Shown here one piece after another: positions 1 through 5,575 of a stretch of DNA of 6,343 nucleotides (the first letter of the stretch is position 1; each line of letters starts with the position of its first letter). The translations under genes and the position numbers were made by a program. Under the pieces are notes generated by a model that was not told the DNA's origin, made no database searches, and was given only the letters and a program-made list of their open reading frames with translations. The DNA is from Thermoplasmata archaeon (GTDB lineage: Archaea > Thermoplasmatota > Thermoplasmata > Thermoplasmatales > GCA-001856825). The stretch spans positions 1 through 6,343 of the forward strand of contig JAKBNO010000005.1 of assembly GCA_021831005.1 (NCBI GenBank). Reading direction: 5' to 3'.

Positions 1-358
1 TCACCCACGCATATGGATCTCCGCCAAATAGAACGTAATAGGACATCGTAGTGGGTCCCAGTCCTAACGGGTCCATGGTACTCACACCGATGACTTCGGT
101 GTCGTCCTTGATTGCACTTTCTATACTCTCGTTCTGAGCAACGTATACGTCTTCCCTTCTGTTCTTCCTGAGCAGGGAGGCCTCCATCTTCCTCACTGCG
201 TACGTGGTATGGACCGGCTGCCCATCTGGCAGCATCGGATATGGTGGACCCTTTAAGAACTGGAAAATGGGTCCTGGAACTTTTGAGACTGGCGCGCATG
301 GCAGGAAATCCAGAAGTGGAAAATCCCTATACCCATACATCAGTGTGTTATCAGACAT
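1..358 (-). CDS. Probable cobalamin-binding radical SAM protein, N-terminal part (runs off left edge)
   Basis: Reading the minus strand from the ATG at 358 gives 119 uninterrupted residues to the window edge, a reading frame I translated by hand. It starts MSDNTLMYGYRDFPLLDFLP. After a proline-rich stretch it has a segment resembling the Rossmann-like B12-binding domain of cobalamin-dependent radical SAM enzymes: a strand reading DVYVAQNE, a helix (ESIESAIKDD), then EVIGVSTMDPLGLGPTTMSY. The strand plus STMDPLGLGP turn is what I associate with archaeal members of this group. The CxxxCxxC iron-sulfur motif would lie beyond the edge, so radical SAM chemistry is inferred, not seen. In-frame TTG and GTG codons occur just upstream (361 and 364) before a stop at 377-379; I chose the ATG. 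It lies 106 bases downstream of the potassium channel gene on the same strand. Archaeal relatives act in lipid or cofactor chemistry, but I cannot assign a substrate. Confidence 0.6.
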   Translation of the reverse strand, partial: MSDNTLMYGYRDFPLLDFLPCAPVSKVPGPIFQFLKGPPYPMLPDGQPVHTTYAVRKMEASLLRKNRREDVYVAQNESIESAIKDDTEVIGVSTMDPLGLGPTTMSYYVLFGGDPYAWV

Positions 359-376
359 CAACACGTACTTAGCCAA

Positions 377-424
377 TCAATTTACCCCTTATTGTGCACG
401 GAATTCTGAAACCATTTATTAATT
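377..424 (-). promoter_or_regulatory. Possible promoter region of the radical SAM gene
   Basis: Between the potassium channel stop and the radical SAM ATG, the minus strand holds two A/T-rich boxes. One reads GTAAATTGA (377-385), at the distance expected for a leaderless start. The other reads TTAATAAATGG (about 411-421), which would give a leader of about 30 bases. A TATATATA run further upstream (436-443) is a third option. I cannot choose between them by eye. No clear Shine-Dalgarno site precedes the ATG. Confidence 0.25.
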
Positions 425-442
425 TTTCTTACTGGTATATAT

Positions 443-447
443 AAAAA
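443..447 (-). terminator. Oligo-T terminator after the potassium channel gene
   Basis: About 17 bases after the TAA of the channel gene, the minus strand reads GCCCCTTTTTATATATA. A run of five T directly after a C block and shortly after a stop codon is a typical archaeal intrinsic terminator, which needs no hairpin. It would separate the channel transcript from the radical SAM gene. A short T-run is weak evidence on its own. Confidence 0.4.
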
Positions 448-464
448 GGGGCAGTTAAAGGCAA

Positions 465-1478
465 TTATCCGTTTCTTGGCTCCATCACGATTGCCGATTC
501 CCAGACGTTGACCGAATCATTCGATGGTCTTATTTTAATGTCATTTTCAGTTCTGAATCCAAGGACGACTCTTCCTTCCAGATCCATCTCCTTGTAGACG
601 TCGATACAGGGCTTTCCTCTGAATCTTGAGTCCAAGGAATGCTCCATTATCCGATAGCCATCCCCGCCTCTCAGCAATTCATAGAAGAGCTTGCTTACTC
701 CCGGAGAAGTTACTGCGGTTGCGACCAGCAAGGTAGACATTGCACCTCTCACAACAACTTCATTGACACCAGCCTGTTTAGCATGCTCTCTATTTTCTTC
801 CTTGAATATTTCTGTAATTATGTACGCATCGCTCTTTTTTTTCCTGATAATCATCGAGGTAAGTATGGTCTTGGCATCGGCTGACGATGCATCGTGGGCT
901 CCTCTCTCAGGTAAGACGATGATCTTGGACGCATTCTTTATACCCGCGTTCTCCAGATCGCCGTCAGTCGAACAACTGCCTTTGACAAACGTGTAAGCGT
1001 TCTTTGACTGTTTTGGATCCTCCCTATCTACCAGCACCACTTCCTTCCCATTTTCATTCAGTTCGCCTACAATTTCAGAAAATCCTTCGTCATAGTTACA
1101 GACTATAATATGATCTTTCATTCTTATTCTCCTTTCTCCAAGTTTTGCTGCGACGTTCATTTCGACCAAATTCGCAGCTATGGACGCAGTAAAAACACCT
1201 AGGCTGCCTATCCCCAAGACCATGATCACCATGGCATTGATTCTCCCCCAGAAGCTAACGACAGGAGTGTCCCCGTAGCCTACCGTGGTTATTGTCTGAA
1301 ACACCCACCAAAGACTCCTGAATAGGGAATGAATACCTGATGCTGCATACGGATTCTCGAGGTAGTACTCCGAAAAAGTCCCATAGATGATGACAATTAC
1401 GGTCGACATGATGGCTCCGTAGAAGGCTTCCGTCAACTTTCTACCGAGTCTCCTCCAGAAAATGACGAACGGAACCAT
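465..1478 (-). CDS. MthK-type potassium channel with RCK (TrkA-N/TrkA-C) domain
   Basis: This 337-residue protein is a ligand-gated potassium channel subunit that should act as a tetramer in the cytoplasmic membrane, with a cytosolic gating ring. A first hydrophobic segment (about 16-38) is followed by a pore helix (about 51-63), the selectivity filter TTVGYGD (64-70), and a second membrane segment (about 76-104) containing a GIGSLG glycine hinge (89-94). An RCK N-lobe follows (about 121-245): strand DHIIVCNYDEG, acidic end of the second strand at VLVDRE, and a GSCSTDGDLENAGI turn as in other RCK domains. The RCK-C/TrkA-C lobe is at about 275-335. Length and domain order match MthK of Methanothermobacter (about 336 residues). 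Met107 lies at the junction where MthK has its internal RCK start. The first glycine of the nucleotide-binding loop appears replaced by Asn128. It is divergent from the phosphoesterase gene and probably has its own promoter. Potassium selectivity is secure from the filter; the gating ligand is not. Confidence 0.93.
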   Translation of the reverse strand: MVPFVIFWRRLGRKLTEAFYGAIMSTVIVIIYGTFSEYYLENPYAASGIHSLFRSLWWVFQTITTVGYGDTPVVSFWGRINAMVIMVLGIGSLGVFTASIAANLVEMNVAAKLGERRIRMKDHIIVCNYDEGFSEIVGELNENGKEVVLVDREDPKQSKNAYTFVKGSCSTDGDLENAGIKNASKIIVLPERGAHDASSADAKTILTSMIIRKKKSDAYIITEIFKEENREHAKQAGVNEVVVRGAMSTLLVATAVTSPGVSKLFYELLRGGDGYRIMEHSLDSRFRGKPCIDVYKEMDLEGRVVLGFRTENDIKIRPSNDSVNVWESAIVMEPRNG

Positions 1479-1503
1479 ATCTATTGGAACCCAAATTTCG
1501 CAG

Positions 1504-1515
1504 AGATAATTATCT
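1504..1515 (-). promoter_or_regulatory. TATA-like box of the potassium channel gene
   Basis: The sequence AGATAATTATCT is a perfect 12-base palindrome centred about 31 bases before the channel ATG. This is the distance expected for an archaeal TATA element giving a leaderless or nearly leaderless mRNA. No Shine-Dalgarno site is visible before the ATG. As a palindrome it could also bind a dimeric regulator, but A/T-rich palindromes are common by chance. Confidence 0.35.
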
Positions 1516-1571
1516 TTTGGTTAATATCGATGGAGCTGCGTTTGGTCGAACAATAGATTATTATCAGTTAA

Positions 1572-1580
1572 TTCAAATAT
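1572..1580 (+). promoter_or_regulatory. TATA-like box of the metallophosphoesterase gene
   Basis: TTCAAATAT is centred about 26 bases before the ATG at 1602. No Shine-Dalgarno sequence lies between them (the bases before the ATG read ATCAACTCAAG). Spacing and lack of a ribosome site fit a leaderless transcript. It lies in the same 123-base divergent region as the channel promoter. Confidence 0.35.
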
Positions 1581-1601
1581 CCAATTGACTATCAACTCAA
1601 G

Positions 1602-2309
1602 ATGAGAGTCCTCGTTTTCAGCGATATACACGCAAACAAGTATGCACTTAACGCGATACTCAAGAGCGAGAAATTCGACGAAGCAGTTTTCCTTGGGGAC
1701 ATCGTAGACTATGGAAGTGCTCCAGCAGAAACCATAGATGGTGTGAAGGAGACTGCCAAGTATATCGTTTCTGGGAATCACGATTATGCCGCAGCCTTCA
1801 ACAAGGACTGTCTCTGTTCCCAAGAGAACCACGAACTTTCTGTTTATACTCGTGAGAACATCACTATGAAAAACATCGAAAGGAAGGATATTGAGTTCCT
1901 GAAGTCGCTACCTACTTCTCTCGAAGTCGAACTGGATGGAACACGATTCCACCTTGTACATGGGGCACCTGCCGACTCTCTCTACGGGTACCTATATCCT
2001 TGGAAAATATCGAATGAACTTCTAAGGGAACCAATGAGCTTCAGTCAAGAGCCTGGCAACTACTTGGTGGGTCACACACATTATCAATTCCTGGTCAACT
2101 ACGGAGGAAACCTCATCGTTAACCCGGGTTCGTCAGGACAACCTAGAGATGGTAATCCAAAGCCAGCCTATGCAGTATTTGACACACGGACGAATACATT
2201 TGAATTGAAGAGACTCGACTATGATAAATCTCCACTGAAGGCGGATCTAAAAGGAATGGTGAAGGACCAGAAGCAGCTCGAAAAACTCTACAAATTGTTC
2301 GCCCTATAA
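1602..2309 (+). CDS. YfcE/MJ0936-like calcineurin-type metallophosphoesterase
   Basis: This 235-residue cytosolic protein has a complete set of metallophosphoesterase motifs. They are SDIHAN (Asp8, His10), GDIVDYG (Asp33), GNHD (Asn59, His60), a histidine in LVHGAP (His120) and GHTH (His158, His160), followed by NPGSSGQPRDG (174-184). These residues bind a two-metal centre that hydrolyses phosphodiester or phosphomonoester bonds. The NPGS...PRDG ending and short length place it with the YfcE/MJ0936 phosphodiesterase group rather than with Mre11 or large phosphatases. Relatives hydrolyse model substrates in vitro, and the natural substrate is generally unknown; I cannot infer one here. There is no signal peptide or membrane segment. 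The ATG start is supported by the immediate beta strand MRVLVFSDIH and a TATA-like box about 26 bases upstream. Its 3' end overlaps that of arcS by 6 bases in convergent orientation. Confidence 0.92.
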   Translation: MRVLVFSDIHANKYALNAILKSEKFDEAVFLGDIVDYGSAPAETIDGVKETAKYIVSGNHDYAAAFNKDCLCSQENHELSVYTRENITMKNIERKDIEFLKSLPTSLEVELDGTRFHLVHGAPADSLYGYLYPWKISNELLREPMSFSQEPGNYLVGHTHYQFLVNYGGNLIVNPGSSGQPRDGNPKPAYAVFDTRTNTFELKRLDYDKSPLKADLKGMVKDQKQLEKLYKLFAL

Positions 2310-3776
2310 TTCATTCCAGTTGTGATCAAAGTAAGACACGTCATTGACTCCAATCCCTCTCTTCTCAAAGACAAGATCGAGATTAGAGATCTGAGATACC
2401 CCTCTGCCAACAGCAATTCCGTTATTGACCAGGACAACTTCCATCCCCGGTTTCACGTCCTCAGTGATTCCCTTGATTCCTGGGATGAACAGATTATCTC
2501 CCTTGAATATTCCCCCAGTCTCTACAACCCTCTTCCCTTGAGATTGCATTATATCTCCAAGCCCCTTCATTATACGCATTCCCGATATTGTTCTGACCAA
2601 TATTGGAACTCCCGCAAGGGAGATAATCCTCCTGTTGCCTTCGTTCTTAATGCTAATTTCATTGCTAGGAAAGTCCATATCAAAGAAGAATCTCAGCAAG
2701 TTTGAGTATTCGGTAGATTCCTTCGACCTCTTGTTTCCCTGGATCTTGTGGGCACTTATGATTTTCGCCAGTTTTTCAGAATTTTCGAAATTGATGCTCC
2801 CCGTCACGCCTTCGGAACTATCGAATAGGTCCAGCAGTTCTCCCTCCTGCTTTGGGAGAATGAAAAACACGTTTGAGTACTTCTTGTTACTGAAGTATTC
2901 TTTCGCCAACTCATAAAGCACTTTCTTCTCTTCCTCGAACCAGTACCCGGTCACCGGAATGTCGTAATACATCGCAGGGAAGAAAGATTCCAGTTCTCGG
3001 GGAACCAATCCGAGTGGACTCGTAACTATGACCTCCTGAATGCCCCCTAGGTACGGGTGTATGAAAGAATGTAGGATCCTGTGGGTTTTTGACCTCGAAT
3101 ACGGTTTTATTGCAGAGCAGGGGATGAGCAAAAGGTTATCCGCGGTCTGTTTGAGTTCTTGCACTCTCTCTCTGAAGTCAACTATCTCCGGTCTGTATAT
3201 TCCCTCTATATTGCTGGCGATTATACTCTTGGGCCTATAGTCCATGAATTTGTTTGTGTAGGAATTGAATTCCATATCCATTATTCTAAGAGCCTCCTTT
3301 GAAAAATTAGAGAAACTGTGTGACTCTACCACTTCCCTAAACTTGTCTTTCGCGAGGGAAAGTCGTACTAAGTCAATAGACCTCTTCTTCTCCTCTTCAT
3401 TCTTTATCCGGCAATCGCTTCCTTCGTAAATGCCGAATTCGCTCGTACATCGTTCATTGCCAAGGAGCTTGATCGGAGAATCATCCAGGAGATCGATCCC
3501 GATGTAGAAAAGGATCGGGTAATCGTTAGGCAGTCCAAATGCGGGAAGATAGATCATTTTGTCAGGATATTTCGTTCTCGCATCTGTTATTGCCTTGACC
3601 AACTCTCTTGCGTTCAACTTGTTAACCCTGTTCAGTACCAAAACGTTTCCGTCTATAAACGTCCGGTCCTTTCTAGTTTCCAAATTCTGTCGCTTGAAGG
3701 GCAGATTATCACAACTGAGAACATCAGGGATCTTGAACCCATAGTAGTCTCCGTATCTCCTCGTAAGAAACCTCAT
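2304..3776 (-). CDS. arcS: Archaeosine synthase ArcS (TgtA2), alpha subunit
   Basis: This 490-residue tRNA-modifying enzyme acts after the transglycosylase that inserts preQ0 at G15 of archaeal tRNAs. The known role of ArcS is to attach lysine to tRNA-bound preQ0, after which the radical SAM partner RaSEA releases archaeosine. The N-terminal part (about 40-180) is a degenerate tRNA-guanine transglycosylase-like domain, with YLPAFGLPNDYPILFYIGID (76-95). The ArcS hallmark follows: PCSAIKPYSRSKTH (219-232), matching the family pattern PCS-x2-KPY-x2-S-x2-H. The family block VTSPLGLVPRELE (251-263) and YDIPVTGYW (271-279) come next. The C-terminal 70 or so residues (about 413-482) form an RNA-binding PUA domain. 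The ATG is preceded by GGAGGAAGG with 6-10 bases of spacing, a good ribosome site. It lies 75 bases downstream of the FtsZ-like gene on the same strand, so co-transcription is possible. RaSEA is not in this window. Confidence 0.92.
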   Translation of the reverse strand: MRFLTRRYGDYYGFKIPDVLSCDNLPFKRQNLETRKDRTFIDGNVLVLNRVNKLNARELVKAITDARTKYPDKMIYLPAFGLPNDYPILFYIGIDLLDDSPIKLLGNERCTSEFGIYEGSDCRIKNEEEKKRSIDLVRLSLAKDKFREVVESHSFSNFSKEALRIMDMEFNSYTNKFMDYRPKSIIASNIEGIYRPEIVDFRERVQELKQTADNLLLIPCSAIKPYSRSKTHRILHSFIHPYLGGIQEVIVTSPLGLVPRELESFFPAMYYDIPVTGYWFEEEKKVLYELAKEYFSNKKYSNVFFILPKQEGELLDLFDSSEGVTGSINFENSEKLAKIISAHKIQGNKRSKESTEYSNLLRFFFDMDFPSNEISIKNEGNRRIISLAGVPILVRTISGMRIMKGLGDIMQSQGKRVVETGGIFKGDNLFIPGIKGITEDVKPGMEVVLVNNGIAVGRGVSQISNLDLVFEKRGIGVNDVSYFDHNWNEL

Positions 3777-3782
3777 TTGGAA

Positions 3783-3791
3783 CCTTCCTCC
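3783..3791 (-). promoter_or_regulatory. Ribosome binding site of arcS
   Basis: On the minus strand GGAGGAAGG precedes the ATG at 3776 with 6 bases between the second GG and the start. It is the only strong Shine-Dalgarno match next to a gene start in this window and fixes the arcS start. A ribosome site implies a leadered mRNA, so arcS is either read through from the FtsZ-like gene or started from an upstream box such as GTTTAATTAGG (about 3805-3815). Confidence 0.55.
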
Positions 3792-3851
3792 GAAAAATAG
3801 TCTGCCCTAATTAAACTCTCTGTGTACTCATATTTTCATTTTACCATACAT

Positions 3852-4721
3852 TCAGAACGTTCCAAAGTTCAGGATTATGAGGCCAAAATCTCCCTGAGTA
3901 TGGATGAAACCCTGCCTGAAGTCTACGGTCCCCAATCTGTTCTTCACTTTCTTCACAAACGTTATAACGTCGTTCGAATCCACTTCACTGCCAATTTCGA
4001 GCACCATGTACATTCTCTTTATCTTATCTCTTGGAAGCTTGTTGATCTCTTCGAATAGATCCCTTTCGGCGATGCTAAAATTCACAAACGGATAAGTAAA
4101 ATTAGTGATCTGAACCGGACCGTACAGGTTTGTCAACATTTTGATGTCATGGAGTGAGATGCCAAGCGCTGTAGAGTTGTTCACAACCCGTGCAATGCTG
4201 ACAACTTTCTGCCATATGTGCTTGTAATACTGATTATTGATGTCGAGTATCCTCTGGTTCTTCGAATCCGACAGAACGAATTCCGAATCGACAAATTCTA
4301 GCACGTCAAGGTCAGGCTTGATCTTCTGGACTTTCTCCATTTCTCTTTTTCTGTCAGCACCGATAGGGATGATTGGGAAAAATCCGATCAATGCTCCTGA
4401 AGATCGCAGTATTTTGACCAATGGAGGTATTACAGCTTCTTGGAACCTTCCTTCGATTTGTGCGACCAGAAATATGACGCTGGCAGAATAATTGTCGAGG
4501 ATTGTACTCCTCTCGTTCCGTAGAACTTCTTCTAGCTTGGGGCTGTAACTTCCATCAAATTCCTTCAGTTGCAGGACGTTGTCGACCTTGCAGTCTCTTA
4601 TGCTCTCCGGGTCGTAATCAAGGCCGGAAGTAAGAGTGTCACCGTTGAAATAAGAAGCTATCGCTACACCCAAGTGTCCGACTCCGAGAACTCTTATATT
4701 ACCAAGGTTAGCGTCAGCCAT
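3852..4721 (-). CDS. Divergent FtsZ/tubulin-superfamily protein, probable pseudo-GTPase
   Basis: This 289-residue protein keeps the FtsZ order of elements but not its catalytic signatures. A first strand and loop reads IRVLGVGHLGVA (9-20), where FtsZ has GxGGxGxN (T1). Residues 79-120 (ASVIFLVAQI... then GALIGFFPIIP) match the FtsZ strand, T4 loop, helix and following strand, but the GGGTGTG glycine-rich loop is replaced by QIEGRFQEA. Residues 121-150 resemble the KR..ME..... linker ending in a VDSEFVL strand (FtsZ VIPNDKLL). At the T7 synergy position, GISLHDIK (187-194) keeps one acid (Asp192) but lacks the first. The C-terminal region (236-289) has the FtsZ sheet pattern, ending FGLIILNFGTF. 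GTP hydrolysis is therefore unlikely; GTP binding is uncertain. It overlaps the upstream RHH gene by 8 bases (ATGGCTGA). A role in cell division or membrane remodelling is inferred from fold and context. A Rossmann dehydrogenase is the alternative reading of the N-terminus, but the C-terminus argues against it. Confidence 0.72.
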   Translation of the reverse strand: MADANLGNIRVLGVGHLGVAIASYFNGDTLTSGLDYDPESIRDCKVDNVLQLKEFDGSYSPKLEEVLRNERSTILDNYSASVIFLVAQIEGRFQEAVIPPLVKILRSSGALIGFFPIIPIGADRKREMEKVQKIKPDLDVLEFVDSEFVLSDSKNQRILDINNQYYKHIWQKVVSIARVVNNSTALGISLHDIKMLTNLYGPVQITNFTYPFVNFSIAERDLFEEINKLPRDKIKRMYMVLEIGSEVDSNDVITFVKKVKNRLGTVDFRQGFIHTQGDFGLIILNFGTF

Positions 4722-5055
4722 TATTAGCAGCCTTGCTCAGCTGTTCCTTTTCTAGGTCTCTTATTTTGTCTCTAATGTAATCTCTGACTGCCGTCCTGAT
4801 CAGGTCTTCGCCATCCACAGCCATTCCCTTATTGACGATTACGTCTATATTTTCCACTTCGTTCCTCGGTAGCCTAAGTGTCATTTTCTTAGATGGACCT
4901 GAGCTGGTAAGCTCGTCAAGATGCGATTCTATAGCTTCTCTGATGAATTCAGAGATGTTCTTGAACTTACCTTCCTCTATCAGCTCGTTAATCTTGGTAA
5001 CCGCCCCAAGGGATAGACGTACAGTAATTCGAGACTGGTCTGGTAGATCAGACAT
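4714..5055 (-). CDS. Tandem ribbon-helix-helix (RHH, CopG/Arc-like) DNA-binding protein, CdrS-like context
   Basis: This 113-residue protein has two successive RHH motifs. The first has strand SRITVRLS (8-15), helix A about 16-29, and helix B starting at the NISEFIREAI turn (33-48). The second has strand KKMTLRLP (56-63), helix A about 64-77, and helix B at about 82-99 (GEDLIRTAVRDYIRDKI). Canonical RHH proteins are about 45-60 residues and dimerise to form a two-stranded sheet that enters the DNA major groove. Two copies in one chain could fold as an internal pseudo-dimer or as bivalent DNA-binding units. The gene is immediately upstream of, and overlapping, the FtsZ-like gene. This resembles haloarchaeal cdrS-ftsZ2, where a small RHH protein regulates cell-division genes. 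A 5-5-5 inverted repeat lies just upstream, suggesting autoregulation. The orthology to CdrS is inference. An antitoxin is the other possibility, but no toxin gene adjoins it. Confidence 0.85.
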   Translation of the reverse strand: MSDLPDQSRITVRLSLGAVTKINELIEEGKFKNISEFIREAIESHLDELTSSGPSKKMTLRLPRNEVENIDVIVNKGMAVDGEDLIRTAVRDYIRDKIRDLEKEQLSKAANNG

Positions 5056-5069
5056 TTAACATCTTTATC

Positions 5070-5084
5070 CTGACTATCTGTCAG
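5070..5084. promoter_or_regulatory. Candidate operator: inverted repeat upstream of the RHH gene
   Basis: CTGACTATCTGTCAG is a perfect inverted repeat with 5-base arms (CTGAC/GTCAG) and a 5-base spacer. It lies 15-29 bases before the RHH gene ATG. With the TATA-like box at 5103-5110, transcription should start near 5080, inside this repeat. RHH repressors commonly bind short inverted repeats over their own promoters, so autoregulation is plausible. A 5-base arm can arise by chance. Confidence 0.4.
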
Positions 5085-5102
5085 ACACATATCACATTCC
5101 TG

Positions 5103-5110
5103 TTATTTAA
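5103..5110 (-). promoter_or_regulatory. TATA-like box of the RHH/FtsZ-like operon
   Basis: On the minus strand TTAAATAA lies about 50 bases before the RHH ATG, giving a predicted start near 5080 and a leader of about 25 bases. The palindrome TTAATTAA at 5115-5122 is an alternative box, with a leader of about 38 bases. The surrounding divergent region is strongly A/T-rich. Confidence 0.35.
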
Positions 5111-5174
5111 CACTTTAATTAATCGTTCTTTCAATATTTATTTATTCAGATTTTTTATCTTTTCAATTTAGCAA

Positions 5175-5184
5175 AACTATTATC
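5175..5184 (+). promoter_or_regulatory. Possible TATA box of the NAC operon
   Basis: The A/T-rich string AACTATTATC is centred about 27 bases before the ATG at 5207. No Shine-Dalgarno site is present (the bases before the ATG read TAATTCCT), so a leaderless transcript is likely. TTTTATG at about 5186-5192 is an alternative. The whole 5101-5206 stretch is so A/T-rich that the exact box is uncertain. Confidence 0.3.
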
Positions 5185-5206
5185 GTTTTATGTTATTATA
5201 ATTCCT

Positions 5207-5575
5207 ATGATGGGCGGAAGAATGAACGAGAGGCAAATTAGGCGAATGATGCAGCAAGCTGGCATCAAATCCAGCGATATGGATGGAGTCGTTCAGGTCG
5301 ACTTCATATTTCCCGGGAAGAAGATTTCAGTTAAGAATCCGCAAGTCACAATAATGGATATTCAAGGTACAAGGACTTATCAGGTGGTAGGTGGAGAAGA
5401 AGTAACAGGAGCAGCTGGAGAAGTTCCCAAGACCCAAAATTCTGACATAAACGAGGAAGATCTCAATTTGGTGATGCAAAAGACCGGTGTGGATAGGGAA
5501 AAAGCTACCGAGGCATTAAGGAAAAATGGGTACAAGCCCGCAGAAGCAATAATCGCTCTGATGACCGGAAAATGA
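5207..5575 (+). CDS. nac: Archaeal nascent polypeptide-associated complex protein (NAC alpha)
   Basis: This 122-residue ribosome-associated chaperone forms homodimers in archaea and contacts nascent chains at the exit tunnel. The basic, methionine-rich N-terminus (GGRMNERQIRRMMQQAGIKSS) matches the ribosome-binding head of archaeal NAC. The NAC beta-barrel domain follows at about 27-63 (VVQVDFIFPGKKISVKNPQV, then TIMDIQGTRTYQVVGGEE). A variable linker (64-82) leads to a C-terminal UBA domain (83-121) with EEDLNLVMQKTGVDREKATE and the GYKPAEAIIALM ending. Length is normal for the family. Tandem ATG codons occur at 5207 and 5210 and a further one at 5222; I keep the first because archaeal NACs often begin with two methionines. 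It heads an operon with the CCA-adding enzyme, sharing an ATGA junction, and is divergent from the RHH/FtsZ-like operon. Confidence 0.93.
   Translation: MMGGRMNERQIRRMMQQAGIKSSDMDGVVQVDFIFPGKKISVKNPQVTIMDIQGTRTYQVVGGEEVTGAAGEVPKTQNSDINEEDLNLVMQKTGVDREKATEALRKNGYKPAEAIIALMTGK

Noticed and set aside
204..422. Plus-strand 72-residue open frame at the left end
   Set aside because: It lies mainly antisense to the radical SAM gene, its translation looks like no family, and the minus-strand frame has a coherent domain pattern.
1521..1832. Minus-strand 103-residue open frame
   Set aside because: It is antisense to the start of the metallophosphoesterase and covers its conserved SDIH and GNHD motifs, so it is a shadow.
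2322..2705. Plus-strand 127-residue open frame within arcS
   Set aside because: It is antisense to the PUA-encoding part of arcS and has low-complexity, family-less translation.
4237..4491. Plus-strand 84-residue open frame with serine-rich translation
   Set aside because: It is antisense to the FtsZ-like gene and serine-rich as expected from reverse reading of acidic or basic codons.
4714..5055. Toxin-antitoxin antitoxin
   Set aside because: RHH antitoxins pair with a small toxin gene, but the overlapping downstream gene has FtsZ topology and no toxin-like motif.
5085..5206. Replication origin in the A/T-rich divergent region
   Set aside because: There are no repeated origin-recognition-box-like elements and no cdc6/orc1 gene nearby. 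A/T-richness is explained by two divergent archaeal promoters.
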